Assembly (NCBI GenBank): GCA_020634975.1
Contig: JACKAQ010000002.1
Coordinates: 310,001-374,000, forward strand
DNA from: JACKAQ01 sp020634975 [NCBI: Calditrichia bacterium]
GTDB lineage: Bacteria; Calditrichota; Calditrichia; RBG-13-44-9
Direction: 5' to 3'
DNA length: 64,000 nt
Both the position numbers and the translations under genes were made by a program. Below are positions 9,315-18,322 of this stretch, piece by piece; position 1 is the stretch's first letter, and every line of letters begins with the position of its first letter. Under the pieces are notes generated by a model. It did not search any database. It was not told where the DNA came from and saw nothing but the letters and a program-made list of their open reading frames with translations.

Positions 9315-9429
9315 TTGCACCTTTTAACAACTCCAATTGCTTCACGCAATTGATTTATATACAAGCTTTTACCGGTTTTACCGGAAACAAATGTTTGTAT
9401 TGAGAACCTGCCAAGGAAAGAGGTGCATT
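9315..9429 (+). promoter_or_regulatory. Structured leader of mini-peptide, copy B
   Basis: The stem CAATTGC-TTCAC-GCAATTG (9334-9352) begins 96 bp before the ATG. It is followed by CCGG-TTTTA-CCGG and a purine-rich AGGAAAGAGG before the start codon. The architecture is shared with copies A and C. Confidence 0.55.
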
Positions 9430-9507
9430 ATGGTATCTTTTATCATTTTGATTGCATTTATCGCTTTTGTGGTTTGGGGAATCACTTCGATTTTAAAACA
9501 TCAATAA
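9430..9507 (+). CDS. 25-residue hydrophobic membrane peptide, copy B
   Basis: The ORF encodes one transmembrane helix that starts MVSFIILIAFIAFVVW and ends GITSILKHQ. AGGAAAGAGG lies upstream at a workable distance. It aligns over its whole length with the peptide at 16700 (start MLSKILLVALFALIV, end GITTILRHQNI). About 14 of 25 positions are identical and nearly all others conservative, although the DNA has diverged, which argues for selection on the peptide. It resembles type I toxin peptides in size and shape, or may be a small regulatory membrane protein. No antisense RNA could be shown from sequence alone. Confidence 0.6.
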   Translation: MVSFIILIAFIAFVVWGITSILKHQ

Positions 9508-9988
9508 TTACAGTCGGTTTTGTTCTCTATGGTTCTGCGGGGATTTTGCGTAGGGATCGAACATCTGCGTTCCGGTATTTGCCGCGGATTTTCGCGGAGG
9601 AGCGCGGATGATTAGACTGCGTTCAGGCAGGAGCCTGGAACGAGGTGGGGGCGTTCCAGGCAGGAGCCTGGAAACAAAGCGTTCCAGGCAGGAGCCTGGA
9701 ACGAGGTGGAACGAGGTGGGAGATGGGACGGCATTCCAGGCAGGAGCCTGGAACGAGATGGTTACAGGCAGGAGCCTGGAACGAGGTGGGATGTTGCCTG
9801 GAACTGGAAGGAGGGAATTTAGCAGAATTATGTCTTGAAAATATAAAGGGGGCTAAATATATTAAGGGCAGCTTTGTTAACTGTTCGGAAATATGTCGAA
9901 GCCCCATCGCTGACAAGTGATTTTATTCTGCACCTGCCACTACCAAAAAAAAATCAGTTTTATATAAATATCTTAACCGGGGAATATT

Positions 9989-10945
9989 TTGAAACAAACA
10001 ACAACATTAGGACGCAGCACGCTGGAAGTAAACCGTATCGGGCTCGGATGCATGGGCATGTCTGAATTTTATGGCTCGTTTGATGAGAAAGAATCTATCA
10101 AAACCCTGCATAAAGCGCTTGACATGGGGGTCAATTTTTTCGACACGGCAGATATGTATGGTTCCGGGGCGAATGAACGATTGCTGGGAAAAGCATTTAA
10201 AGGGCGTTGGAATGACCTGATTTTAGCCACCAAATTTGCCGTGATGCGTGGGCCGAATGGTGAGTTTCTTGGACTGAACGGCAAGCCGGAATATATCCGG
10301 CAAGCATGTGACAACAGTCTCCGGCATCTGGGCGTCGAGGTGATTGATTTGTATTACATGCATCGAAAAGACCCATCAGTGGAAATCGAAGAAATTGTAG
10401 GAACAATGGCGGAGCTGGTCAAACAGGGAAAGGTGAAAACCATTGGACTTTCCGAGGTTGATCCGGAAACCCTCAGAAGAGCGCATGCCGTTCACCCCAT
10501 AACTGCCCTGCAAACCGAATATTCCCTGTGGAGTCGCGAACCGGAAAATGAACTTTTTGATGTTTGCAAAGAACTGGGCATCACTTTTGTGGCATACAGC
10601 CCTCTGGGACGAGGATTTTTGACCGGCGCTATAAAAAGCCGTGCTGATCTTGAACCCGGCGATTTTCGGTTAAACAATCCGCGTTTTACGGATGAAGCCA
10701 TCAAGAAAAATGTAAAGTTTGTTGAGGTTATTGACCAAATGGCGCAACGCAAAGGTGTTAGCAAAGCGCAAATTGCTTTAGCCTGGATATTGAGTCAGAA
10801 CGATGATATCACGACCATTCCGGGTACCCGGAAAATTCATCGGCTGGAAGAAAATCTGGGCGCATTTCAAGTGGCGTTAACCCCTGCGGAGCTTGCGGAA
10901 ATTGAAGAAAATACCCCTCAAACAACCGTTGGTGAACGGTATTAA
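9989..10945 (+). CDS. Aldo/keto reductase
   Basis: The 318-residue cytoplasmic TIM barrel carries the complete catalytic tetrad D52, Y57 (DTADMYGSG), K82 (ATKF) and H125 (YYMHR). The NADPH-binding end is recognisable as IPGTRKIHRLEENLGA. It belongs to the YakC/AKR13-like group that reduces aldehydes and ketones; the substrate is unknown. The start is a TTG after GGGGAA, and no in-frame ATG gives a better N-terminus than MKQTTTLGRSTLEV. It stands alone, bounded on both sides by repeats. Confidence 0.9.
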   Translation: MKQTTTLGRSTLEVNRIGLGCMGMSEFYGSFDEKESIKTLHKALDMGVNFFDTADMYGSGANERLLGKAFKGRWNDLILATKFAVMRGPNGEFLGLNGKPEYIRQACDNSLRHLGVEVIDLYYMHRKDPSVEIEEIVGTMAELVKQGKVKTIGLSEVDPETLRRAHAVHPITALQTEYSLWSREPENELFDVCKELGITFVAYSPLGRGFLTGAIKSRADLEPGDFRLNNPRFTDEAIKKNVKFVEVIDQMAQRKGVSKAQIALAWILSQNDDITTIPGTRKIHRLEENLGAFQVALTPAELAEIEENTPQTTVGERY

Positions 10946-11883
10946 CCGTTTTATGGGTGTTGGATTGATTTGAGCTGAAAAACCGGCTTAACCGCAGAGA
11001 ACGCTGAGCGCGCAGAGAGCCCTGAGGTGTTTGTTTTTTGTTAGTTTTATTCTCAGCGGTCTTTGCGCGCTCTTGCCGAAGGCACCACTTTGTGGGCGGT
11101 TAACAAAAATGAAACTAACCTTTATTGAGAATTGCTATAGACAGTACGCCCCTAATGGGGCTAATTGCACAAAGCAACGGACCTCACCCCCGACCCCTCT
11201 CCTTAAAGGAGAGGGGCGCAAGAATTGAAATGGCTATATGTATGTCACCCTTCCGGGAATTTTTTTAGCGCCAGATAAGGTTGCGGAACATCGTAGATGA
11301 AAGAGCAGAAAACATGTCACCCCTCCGGGGATTTTGGGGTGTTTTGGGTATTGTCGAGCTATAAACATGTTACCCCTACGGGGTTTGTCTGGTTTTATTA
11401 TCTGCTTAGCTACAGACAGTACGCCACTGACGGGGCTAATTTACAAAGCAACGGACCTCATTTCAAACCCCTCTCCTTAAAGGAGAGGGGCGCAAGAATC
11501 GAAATTGTATTGTTTGAAAAAACGCCGTAGGTGTGACCTGTTTGTGGATGAAAGAGTTATAAACATGTCAGCCCCTCCGGGGTTTTGGGTTGGGCGCAAG
11601 AGGTATTGTCTAGCTATAAACATGTCACCCCTCCGGGGTTTTGGGTTTGGTTTTTTTATATTACTTTACAGAAAGTATGCCCTAATGGGGCTAACAGCTA
11701 TAAAGCAACGTGACCTCACCCCCGACCCCTCTCCTTAAAGGAGAGGGGGCAAGAATCAAAATTGCATTTGTTGAGTAAACGCCGTAGGCGTGACCTGTTT
11801 GTAGAAATGTTAATTCCCAAGACAATTGAGCGCCGTGGGTGCGGACAATTGTTGTTGGGTGCAAAACCGTAAATTAATTTGCT
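10946..11883. repeat. Mosaic of intergenic repeat modules, block 1
   Basis: No gene is supported here. Three modules alternate. One is an AACATGTCACCCCTCCGGGG hairpin (about 11313, 11364, 11563, 11621). One is CAGTACGCC...GGGGCTAA, followed by the palindrome CCCCTCTCCTT-A-AAGGAGAGGGG (about 11195, 11468, 11726). The third is a CGCCGTAGG...GTGACCTGTTTGT motif (about 11524, 11781). The stretch at 11225-11300 recurs almost exactly at 13640-13712. At 10985 a GCAGAGAACGCTGAGCGCG motif lies after the reductase. Confidence 0.8.
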
Positions 11884-12399
11884 ATGGATAAACAACACCT
11901 CGAAAACCTGCTGTTTAAATGGGACAAAAAACATACGGACTATTTAAAAAGCATTTATCGCGCTAATATCCACAATCCTTCCTTTATCCAATTATTGATT
12001 GATCTGTATTTGACCAATACGCCATCAGAACTTCCGGCAAGTTGGCTGATCAAGCATTATTGTGACGCCGGCGAAACATTGACGCAGGTTCAGGTTGAAC
12101 AGATTTTAAACAACCTTGACGCATTAACGGATTGGGGCAGCCGGCTTCACATCCTTCAAATCATCCCAAAAATTCAATTAACAGAACACCTCGCAAGGCA
12201 GATAGAACCGGAAATACGGAAGCTGCTTACATCTGATAACAAGTTTGTAAAAGCGGCTGCATACGAAGCCTGTTTCGAGGTTGTGCAGGTAATTCCGGCG
12301 TTTAGGGATGAATTTAAACGGATTTGCGAGGGTGTTTTTTGTGCAAGCGAAAGTGCTTCCGTAAGAGTTAAAATAAAAAGAATATTGAATAATTTATAG
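11884..12399 (+). CDS. Helical protein of unknown function, possibly HEAT-like
   Basis: The 171-residue product is soluble and predicted mostly alpha-helical. The second half looks like two or three helical hairpins of ARM/HEAT type (WGSRLHILQIIPKIQ; NKFVKAAAYEACFEVVQVIP; SASVRVKIKRILNNL). I do not recognise a named family. There is no clear ribosome-binding site before the ATG. The unbroken reading frame within a repeat-filled stretch, and normal amino-acid composition, support it as a real gene, perhaps an accessory one. Confidence 0.6.
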   Translation: MDKQHLENLLFKWDKKHTDYLKSIYRANIHNPSFIQLLIDLYLTNTPSELPASWLIKHYCDAGETLTQVQVEQILNNLDALTDWGSRLHILQIIPKIQLTEHLARQIEPEIRKLLTSDNKFVKAAAYEACFEVVQVIPAFRDEFKRICEGVFCASESASVRVKIKRILNNL

Positions 12400-13827
12400 G
12401 CGATTGTTAAGATCGGCTGTGGTAAATACGGGCTAAGGTCTGGCAATAAACAGGTCACTCCTCCGGGGTTTGTTTGTAGAAATGTTTATTCCGATGGGTT
12501 TGCCGTTTTGGACAATTGCCCCTGAAATATAATAATATAAACATGTCACCCCTCCGGGGTTTTAAAGGTTTTGGGGATTGTCGAGCTATAAACATTGGTA
12601 TCGTAAAAAAAGTGGACACAAAGTTGAGCTGCTAAGTTAAAATGTTTATTAACAGAACCGGGGTTAGATAGCCAATAGCTTGGTCTTTTGTTATAGAAAA
12701 ATGTAATAAAAATACTCTGTTTTTCACTTTTAAATGCCGGAAATTGTCGAGTTTAAAGAACTAAAGAAACTTTCTGCCGGGGTTTGTCTGCCCTTTTTAT
12801 TATGCTGCTTAGCTGCCGGCAATAATTCGCTGGTGATGGGCTAATTGCCCAAAGCAACGGACTGAAAGATCAACCCCTCTCCTTAAAGGAGAGTCCCAGG
12901 CGCTTTTCAACGCGTTTAATTGCATTGGTCATTGCCGTAGGTTGTCTGGTGTTGAGAAATTATAAAGGCTATAAACATGTCTGATACCTCCGGGGTTTTG
13001 TGCGCAGCAGCGGTATTTCTGGACCAGATTTAAATATGTTACCCTCCGGGGGGTTTATTGTTGAATTTGCTTTGTTTGCAGCGAGCTTCTCTAAATCAAT
13101 GTACGCGATTTTCACTGGGTTTATCTGGTAATTCACGAGTTATCTGCATAGGTGCTATAAAGGTTTTAACTATAAAGTGCATCATTGGGCTTTTTCCGGT
13201 CGCTTCCGGTGCAGTGCGAAAGCGCATAGGACCGGGATACATCCAGAACCCCCTTTTAAAGAAAAGAGCGGTGATTGCAAGAATCGAAATTGTTTTGTGT
13301 TGTAAAACGCGGTAGATGTGACCTGTTTGTAGATGCCAGTTCTTTTTTACCGATGGGTTGTAGCGCCGTAGGTGCGGACTTTGTGTTGAGGAATTATAAA
13401 GGCTATAAACATGTCACCGGCACCCTCCGGGGCCCTTTTACCCTTCGTGTTAATTTCTTCTTTTGACACAACCTCAGCGGGTATTGTCGAGCTATAAATC
13501 ATGTCACCCCTCCGGGGTTTGTCTGATTTTTATTATCTGCATTAGCTATAGATGTTAACAGGCGCCACTGATGGGGCTAATTGCACTAAGCAACGGACCT
13601 CACCCCAACCCCTCTCCTTGAAGGAGAGGGGCGCAAGAATCGAATTGGCTATATGTATGTCACCCTTCCGGGGATTTTTTAGCGCCAGATAAGGTTGCGG
13701 AACATCGTAGATGTTCCATTATTGTAGTCACGGTATTACAAAACAGGTGTCCGACCCTCGTAGAGGGTCAATGGCTTAAATTCAGCGCGGCGCATCATTT
13801 ACCAAAAAAATAAGGTATTGATAAAAC
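12400..13827. repeat. Mosaic of intergenic repeat modules, block 2
   Basis: The same modules as in block 1 continue. TCACCCCTCCGGGG hairpins occur near 12546, 12462 (partial), 13410 (degenerate) and 13503. CCCCTCTCC hairpins occur near 12873 and 13608. The end (13640-13712) repeats 11225-11300. ORFs of 60-85 codons in this block are translations of the repeats and have no coding character. No gene is supported. Confidence 0.78.
12594..12775. mobile_element. Insertion remnant interrupting a repeat module, possibly an IS end
   Basis: The phrase CTATAAACAT, normally followed by GTCACCCC, is broken at about 12594 by GGTATCGTAAAAAAAGTGGA. The repeat context resumes near 12776 with GCCGGGGTTTGTCTG. 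A run of A followed by GTGGACAC resembles the ends of some IS3-type elements. No transposase remains. This is suggestive only. Confidence 0.3.
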
Positions 13828-14868
13828 ATGACAAAAAAACAAACCATCCTTATTATCAGAATCGTATTATTTGTTGGCACCATCATTTCCCTGTTTTATG
13901 TGCCCTGGCCGTTGGTAAAGGCGTGGATAAAGCCGCTGCCGGATACGGTTCAGGAACAAGTCAATGAAGCCATCGGGCTTGGGTTTGACGGCATTATTGT
14001 TTATGTCGATCAGGGCGGAAAAGCGCCTGCTTTTTACGCTGCCGGCTGGAAAAACCGGGAAAGCAAAATACCCGCCGATCCGCATGCCTTGTTCAAGATT
14101 GCCAGCATCGGCAAACTATATGATGCGGTTGCGATCACCAAACTGGTCGGTGCCAAACGGTTGTCTTTGGATAAAACGCTTGCCGATTACTTTCCGGAAC
14201 TGGCGGGACGAATTGAAAATGCCGAAACAATAACCCTGTCCATGATGGTGCAGCATCGCAGCGGTATTCCCAACATGACAGAAATCCCAAGTTTTTGGAC
14301 AAATCCACCCAAAAACAGGCAGGAAGCGCTTGAGCGGGTGCTGGATTTACCGGCTAACTTTAAGCCCGGGGAAAGTTATGAATATTCAAACACGAATTAT
14401 ATGTTGATTTCCATGCTTATTGAAAAGGTAACCGGGCAAAGCCATTTCCAGTATATAAAAGCGGCAATATTGGACCGTCTCGGGCTAAGCAACACGTTCG
14501 GATCGATACATGAGATCAACATGGACGACCTGATGAGCGGGTACTACGTTGGCGTTGCGGAGGATATCAAGACGACTGACTATAGCTCATTGATCGCAAC
14601 GGCAGAAGATGTGGGCATATTCCTGCGGGCATTAAACGATGGCTCATTGTTTGATGAAGGGGAACAGGAGATTTATTCCTCAATATACAAATATAAGCAT
14701 ACGGGGTTGATTCCCGGTTACCAGAGTATCGCAGAATACCATAAAGACATTGATGCGGTGGTCATTCAATTTACGAACACTACTAATTTTGACGGATACA
14801 ACTGGAATTTATCGGAAATTGTGTATAACCGTATTGTGAAAATAGTGAGACATCAAACAAAGGGGTAG
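13828..14868 (+). CDS. Serine hydrolase, class C beta-lactamase/PBP4* fold
   Basis: The 346-residue protein has one N-terminal membrane helix (about residues 8-27) that anchors a periplasmic domain. All three family motifs are present: S93-x-x-K96 (SIGK), Y186-S-N188 and H291-T-G293 (the KTG equivalent). It belongs to the broad class C beta-lactamase-related family, which includes D-aminopeptidases, esterases and cell-wall peptidases. True beta-lactamase activity is not implied. At 346 residues it lacks the extra C-terminal domains found in longer members. AAGG lies before the start. The gene is isolated among repeats, 62 bp before the DUF2200 gene. Confidence 0.88.
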   Translation: MTKKQTILIIRIVLFVGTIISLFYVPWPLVKAWIKPLPDTVQEQVNEAIGLGFDGIIVYVDQGGKAPAFYAAGWKNRESKIPADPHALFKIASIGKLYDAVAITKLVGAKRLSLDKTLADYFPELAGRIENAETITLSMMVQHRSGIPNMTEIPSFWTNPPKNRQEALERVLDLPANFKPGESYEYSNTNYMLISMLIEKVTGQSHFQYIKAAILDRLGLSNTFGSIHEINMDDLMSGYYVGVAEDIKTTDYSSLIATAEDVGIFLRALNDGSLFDEGEQEIYSSIYKYKHTGLIPGYQSIAEYHKDIDAVVIQFTNTTNFDGYNWNLSEIVYNRIVKIVRHQTKG

Positions 14869-14930
14869 CGGCTGGATCTGTATACGCTCCATAGGATATG
14901 ACAGAAAACAAGACAGGAGTCATTTGATAT

Positions 14931-15298
14931 ATGAGCAATACAAGCCATCACGATGAACGGATTGCCAACATGACATTTGCCTCGGTATATCCGCACTATG
15001 TTACCAAAGTCGAGAAGAAAGGCAGAACGACAGCAGAATTACACCAGGTCATTGAGTGGCTGACCGGTTATGATGAACAACAGCTGCAAAATCGCTTATT
15101 GAAGCAAAAGCGACCTTTGAGAAATTCTTTCAGGAAGCGGTATTAAATCCCAACGCCCACCTGATCACAGGCGTCATCTGCGGCTATCGGGTGGAGGATA
15201 TCGAAAATCCCATTACCCGACAGGTGCGGTATCTGGACAAGCTGGTGGATGAATTGGCGAAAGGGCGCAAGATGGAGAAGATTTTGCGGAGTGCCTAA
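14931..15298 (+). pseudogene. DUF2200 family protein, single frameshift
   Basis: The first 50 codons match DUF2200 ([34 protein letters not shown]). Near 15090 the frame shifts; the rest ([51 protein letters not shown]) continues in another frame to a stop at 15298. Repaired, the product would be a normal family length of about 120 residues. The function of DUF2200 is unknown. AGGAG precedes the ATG. The break lies in GCTGCAAAATCGC and could be a sequencing slip or a true mutation. Confidence 0.8.
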
Positions 15299-15886
15299 CC
15301 GTTTTGCCACGGAGCCACAGAGGGCACAGAGATGTTGAGTGGTGCCTTCGGCATGAGCTAGGGAGGGCACAGAGATGTTGAACGGAAAGTTATAAAAACA
15401 TTTTTGGGCAACGTGAGGGAAAACCTGACGTCACGCATTTTTGCCACTGTTTTTGCCACCCACGAAGTGGTGCCTTCGGCAAGAGCCGCAGAGGGGCACA
15501 GAGAATTTATTGGTTCGTGAGTAATTTTGAGAAATAACAAAGCTTAAAATATTGAATTATTCGTTCATTTCGGACCTCACCCTCTGCCCCCTCTCCTGAG
15601 CTCAGGTTTACCCACAAGTCAGGGTAAAGGGATTGGGAACAAATCATGTCATCATCCCTACGGGGTTTGGGGAGCATCGCGTGGCTATCAAAAAGTCTAC
15701 AAACATTACACCGCTACGCGGTTTTGAAGATAAAATTCAGTTGTGTTAGCAGGCGAAACTCCGGAGGAGTGTAATGTTTATAGAAAAGCATCTTCTCTGT
15801 GATTCTCCGTGCCTCGGTGGGAAAAAACTGTTGATGCATAACCTCAGTTACTAAGTATAAACGTTTCAAACGCATGAGCTGCAGCC
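15299..15886. repeat. Degenerate repeat region
   Basis: This gap contains two copies of a CACAGAGATGTTGA phrase with GGTGCCTTCGGCA (15335 and 15470), a decayed CCTCACC...CCCCTCTCC module near 15575, and a TGTCATCATCCCTACGGGG relative of the hairpin module near 15646. An inverted pair of phrases related to AAACATTACACCGC and GGAGTGTAATGTTTA lies near 15700-15780. No gene is supported. Confidence 0.6.
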
Positions 15887-16277
15887 ATGAACAGTAAATA
15901 CCTGAATATCGCGCTGATCCTGACCTCATTTATGGGATACCTCGAATGGGGCGGCGGCAACAGCATGTTCCTGTGGCAGGGGTGAGATTGACATCATCGA
16001 AAAGCTGTTCACTCAACCCGGATCTGCCATTCACCCGTTTACCGTGCTCCCGTTATGCGGGCAATTGCTGCTGCTGGTTACCCTGTTTCAGCGAGCGCCT
16101 AACAAATGGCTGACCTTTGCCGGAATGGGCGGGGTCGGGGTGTTGCTGGTGTTTATGTTTATCATCGGATTGATCAGCCTGAATGCCCGGGTTACCCTGT
16201 CAACCCTGCCGTTTATTGTGACCGCCGTTCTGGTGCTGCGGCATCACCGGGCTTCACCGGTGGTTGGAAGTGAATGA
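15887..16277 (+). pseudogene. Small membrane protein gene, single frameshift
   Basis: Translation from the ATG gives NSKYLNIALILTSFMGYLEW...MFLWQG and then a stop. Removing one T at about 15983 (CAGGGGTGAGATTGAC) joins it to EIDIIEKLFTQPGS and on through PFTVLPLCGQLLLLVTLFQ to 16277. The repaired protein would have about 130 residues and four membrane helices. I do not recognise the family. The single extra base may be a sequencing error. Confidence 0.55.
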
Positions 16278-16581
16278 GTTGGGTGTGGATTGGGAGCCTG
16301 GCTTCGAGGGGGATTAACCTATGGAGGAGGCAACAGTATTATATTAATGGTTGTTTACGCAATATTATGATCTATAATTGCTGGAATCCAGATTTTTTGT
16401 AGTATTTTGTTTAAACATCGTTAGATTTTTGTTTGTCTAAACTGTTATTTCTGCTATATTTCACTGTCATTATTGAGTTTTTGATTCACAAAATGATGTG
16501 TTCTTACCTTACTGGTGTAAGGTGGTTCACTCTAGTCGCATTCAAACAGAAATTTCTCTCAATCAGTAAACACAAAAATTT

Positions 16582-16699
16582 TCGCACCTTTCAACAATAA
16601 CAATTGCGTGCTGCAATTGATTGACATACAAAATGAAGCCGGCGAAATTGGCTGTTTTGTAACCAAGTATCCGTGAGGATCAAAAAAGAGAGTTGTAGC
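16582..16699 (+). promoter_or_regulatory. Structured leader of mini-peptide, copy C
   Basis: GCACCTTTCAACAA leads to the stem CAATTGC-GTGCT-GCAATTG (16601-16619), whose first base lies 99 bp before the ATG. ATACAA and a GCCGGC...GGC hairpin follow, as in copies A and B. A separate CCTTAC-TGGT-GTAAGG hairpin lies upstream at 16507-16522. 16278-16581 is otherwise featureless AT-rich DNA marking the left side of the island. Confidence 0.55.
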
Positions 16700-16783
16700 A
16701 TGTTAAGTAAAATTCTACTTGTCGCATTATTCGCTTTAATTGTTTTGGGAATTACAACGATTTTGAGACATCAAAATATATAA
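16700..16783 (+). CDS. 27-residue hydrophobic membrane peptide, copy C
   Basis: The ORF begins MLSKILLVALFALIVLG and ends ITTILRHQNI, giving one transmembrane helix with a basic tail. It is the diverged homologue of the peptide at 9430; the G-I-T-x-I-L-x-H-Q ending is conserved. A purine-rich AAAAGAGAG lies before the start. The stop codon is 13 bp before the membrane coiled-coil gene, so the peptide may be the first gene of that operon. It could be a toxin-like peptide, a leader peptide or an accessory subunit. Confidence 0.6.
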   Translation: MLSKILLVALFALIVLGITTILRHQNI

Positions 16784-16796
16784 TGAAGGTGAAATA

Positions 16797-17319
16797 ATGA
16801 AAAAAGATAAAGATGACAATGCTTATATGAATGAAAGCATGAAGTTGTTTTACTTCTTTTTGTTTATTGCATTTATCCTATGGGCAGTTTGGTATTTTAT
16901 TTTAAAATGGTTGATTCCTAATATCGAACATCAAGGATTAACAGGTGATCTTTTTTGGGGGTATTAACGCATTATTTACTGCATTTGCATTTGCTGGGGT
17001 AATATTTACTATTTTACTTCAAAGAAAAGAATTGAAATATCAGCGATATGAACTTGAATTAACGAGAGGGGAGCTGAAGCGATCTGCTGATGCTCAAACA
17101 AAAACTGAAATGAGTTTAGCTAAACAAACTGAAGCAATCGATAAAACTCTTAAAATCAACGTATTAAATGATCTCGTCAAAATTGTTGATGCCAAATTGA
17201 GAGTTGGACAGTTTACAGCCTCTGAACTTGCTGATCTAAAAAATAAAAAAGAAGTATATTTATCAAAACTTGAAGAAATGTTGTCCGATGAAATCGGAAA
17301 GGATAGTTATGTCATATGA
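16797..17319 (+). pseudogene. Membrane-anchored coiled-coil protein, frameshifted
   Basis: The N-terminal part (MKLFYFFLFIAFILWAVWYF, then WLIPNIEHQGLTGDL) and the C-terminal part (FGGINALFTAFAFAGVIFTI, then LLQRKELKYQRYELELTRGE) are in different frames. The break is at a TTTTTTGGGGG run at 16951-16961; removing one T joins them. The joined protein of about 173 residues has two membrane helices and a long coiled coil. This arrangement is common in uncharacterised proteins and resembles the N-terminus of the putative phage abortive-infection family (putAbiC), which is a loose likeness only. A start after GAAGGTGA gives tight linkage to the peptide upstream. Confidence 0.6.
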
Positions 17320-17590
17320 AAATGAATTAATAAAAAAAAATAAAGCGAAGGCAAATCTCGAAGCAATGAAACAGATGACGGAATCTGAGAGAAGAATGTT
17401 CCCACCGTTAAGCTTTTTTATTGAAGATTATAATAAAATCCGCAAACTAGCTTTGCAAACAAATCCTTCGCTTGAGGGTATCTTCCCTCCAGAAATTAAA
17501 ATAGCTGCTGATTATGCTGATACAGATATTTCTTACAGTGTTTTACAAGCTTACACAGATCAAATAGCAAGTCTTATTCAAAAAGGATAA
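17309..17590 (+). CDS. Small soluble protein of unknown function in the island operon
   Basis: From the ATG at 17309 the product is 93 residues, charged at the N-terminus (ELIKKNKAKANLEAMKQ) and with no membrane segment. The start overlaps the end of the preceding gene by 11 bp and follows AAAGGA. A longer in-frame start at 17270 would overlap further and has no good site. The stop is one base before the FRG gene. The tight packing argues for one operon. The family is unknown to me. Confidence 0.6.
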   Translation: MSYENELIKKNKAKANLEAMKQMTESERRMFPPLSFFIEDYNKIRKLALQTNPSLEGIFPPEIKIAADYADTDISYSVLQAYTDQIASLIQKG

Positions 17591-17591
17591 T

Positions 17592-18276
17592 ATGCGACTT
17601 ATTGACGACATTGAAAGCTTATTTATATTGCTAAATGAATGGTCAGATAACACCCAAAATTTGATTTACAGAGGTGTTAGAAAATCATCATATCAGTTGA
17701 TCCCATCAATAGGAAGATGTAAAATATATAAAAACAATAACTTTACTCTAAAAGATGAATTACTGTTTTTAAAATTATTTAAACAAAAAGCATTTTCATT
17801 TATTAAAGATCATATTAACAATGACATAGAACTATTATCCATAGCCCAACATCATGGTATTCCAACTCGACTACTTGACTGGACAAGGAATCCTCTAGTA
17901 GCTATATATTTTGCAGTTAAAGATGAGTTTGATGTTAATGAAGAAAAAAAATAACTCATTAATCTATGTTTTCAATCCAAAGCAAAAATCTGATCTCGAT
18001 GGTAATTTTGACCCTTTTAAAATTAGAAAAAATTCATAGATATATTCCAAAGTATTGGAGTGCAAGAATTAATTCTCAATCAGGTCTGTTCACAGTTCAT
18101 CCAAATCCTTATAAACCATTTGAATCAGATGAAATTTCAAAAGTATATATTTCTTATGATCTAAGAAAAGATATAAAAAGAGGCTAAACAGATTTGGAAT
18201 TCATGAAGCCTTTTTGTTTCCAGACCTTGATGGGATTTCAAGGCATATTAAATGGTTAAGAACAAATAACTTTTAG
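17592..18276 (+). pseudogene. FRG-domain protein, frameshifted
   Basis: The FRG domain is clear: NLIYRGVRKSSYQLIPSIGR, LLSIAQHHGIPTRLLDWTRN and PLVAIYFAVKDE. After residue 120 the frame breaks in a run of A at 17944. The rest is recovered by three one-base corrections in A-runs (about 17944, 18030, 18178): IYVFNPKQKS, IHRYIPKYWSARINSQSGLF, VYISYDLRKDIKR and a final LNRFGIHEAFLFPDLDG to the stop at 18276. FRG is named for its FRG motif (here YRG); its activity is not established, though FRG proteins often occur in defence islands. No substitution-type stop is seen, so homopolymer error is plausible. Confidence 0.75.
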
Positions 18277-18322
18277 CAAGTTTCTTCGCTAAAACAAAAT
18301 TATTCTAAGCTAAGATTATAAA

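Larger units (their letters stand above)
8210..9610. repeat. Direct duplication of about 550 bp (8210-8760 and 9060-9610)
   Basis: Two segments about 855 bp apart are near-identical. Each runs from TACTTGTTTAATAATTTGGC through a hairpin CAATTGC/GCAATTG, a small hydrophobic ORF and the phrase GGGATTTTGCGTAGGGATCG to the CCGCGGATTTTCGCGGA motif. The first copy has a 5-bp net deletion inside the small ORF. The second is intact. Confidence 0.85.
7957..9810. repeat. Array of about 14 hairpin repeats with AGGA loop
   Basis: The core GTTCCAGGC-AGGA-GCCTGGAAC forms a 9-bp stem with a four-base loop and is often followed by GAGGTGGGA. Copies lie near 7960, 8088, 8131, 8169, 8760, 8891, 8930, 8986, 9025 (variant), 9622, 9655, 9681, 9734 and 9764. 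Between them recur a CCGCGGATTTTCGCGGA motif (about 7930, 8046, 8700, 8848, 9580) and a CCCCTTCT/AGAAGGGG hairpin (about 7988, 8793). No intact protein gene other than the 9430 mini-ORF was found between 7874 and 9988. Confidence 0.88.

Noticed and set aside
6560-9810. Possible CRISPR arrays
   Set aside because: The heptamer array has no spacers, and the AGGA-loop hairpins have irregular, non-unique intervals and no cas genes.
8656-9920. Several ORFs of 60-100 codons in the hairpin-repeat region
   Set aside because: Their residues are translations of the repeats (for example QAGAWNE), present in several frames and on both strands.
13058-13466. ORFs of 63-85 codons in the second repeat mosaic
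   Set aside because: They consist of repeat modules without a start signal or coding character.
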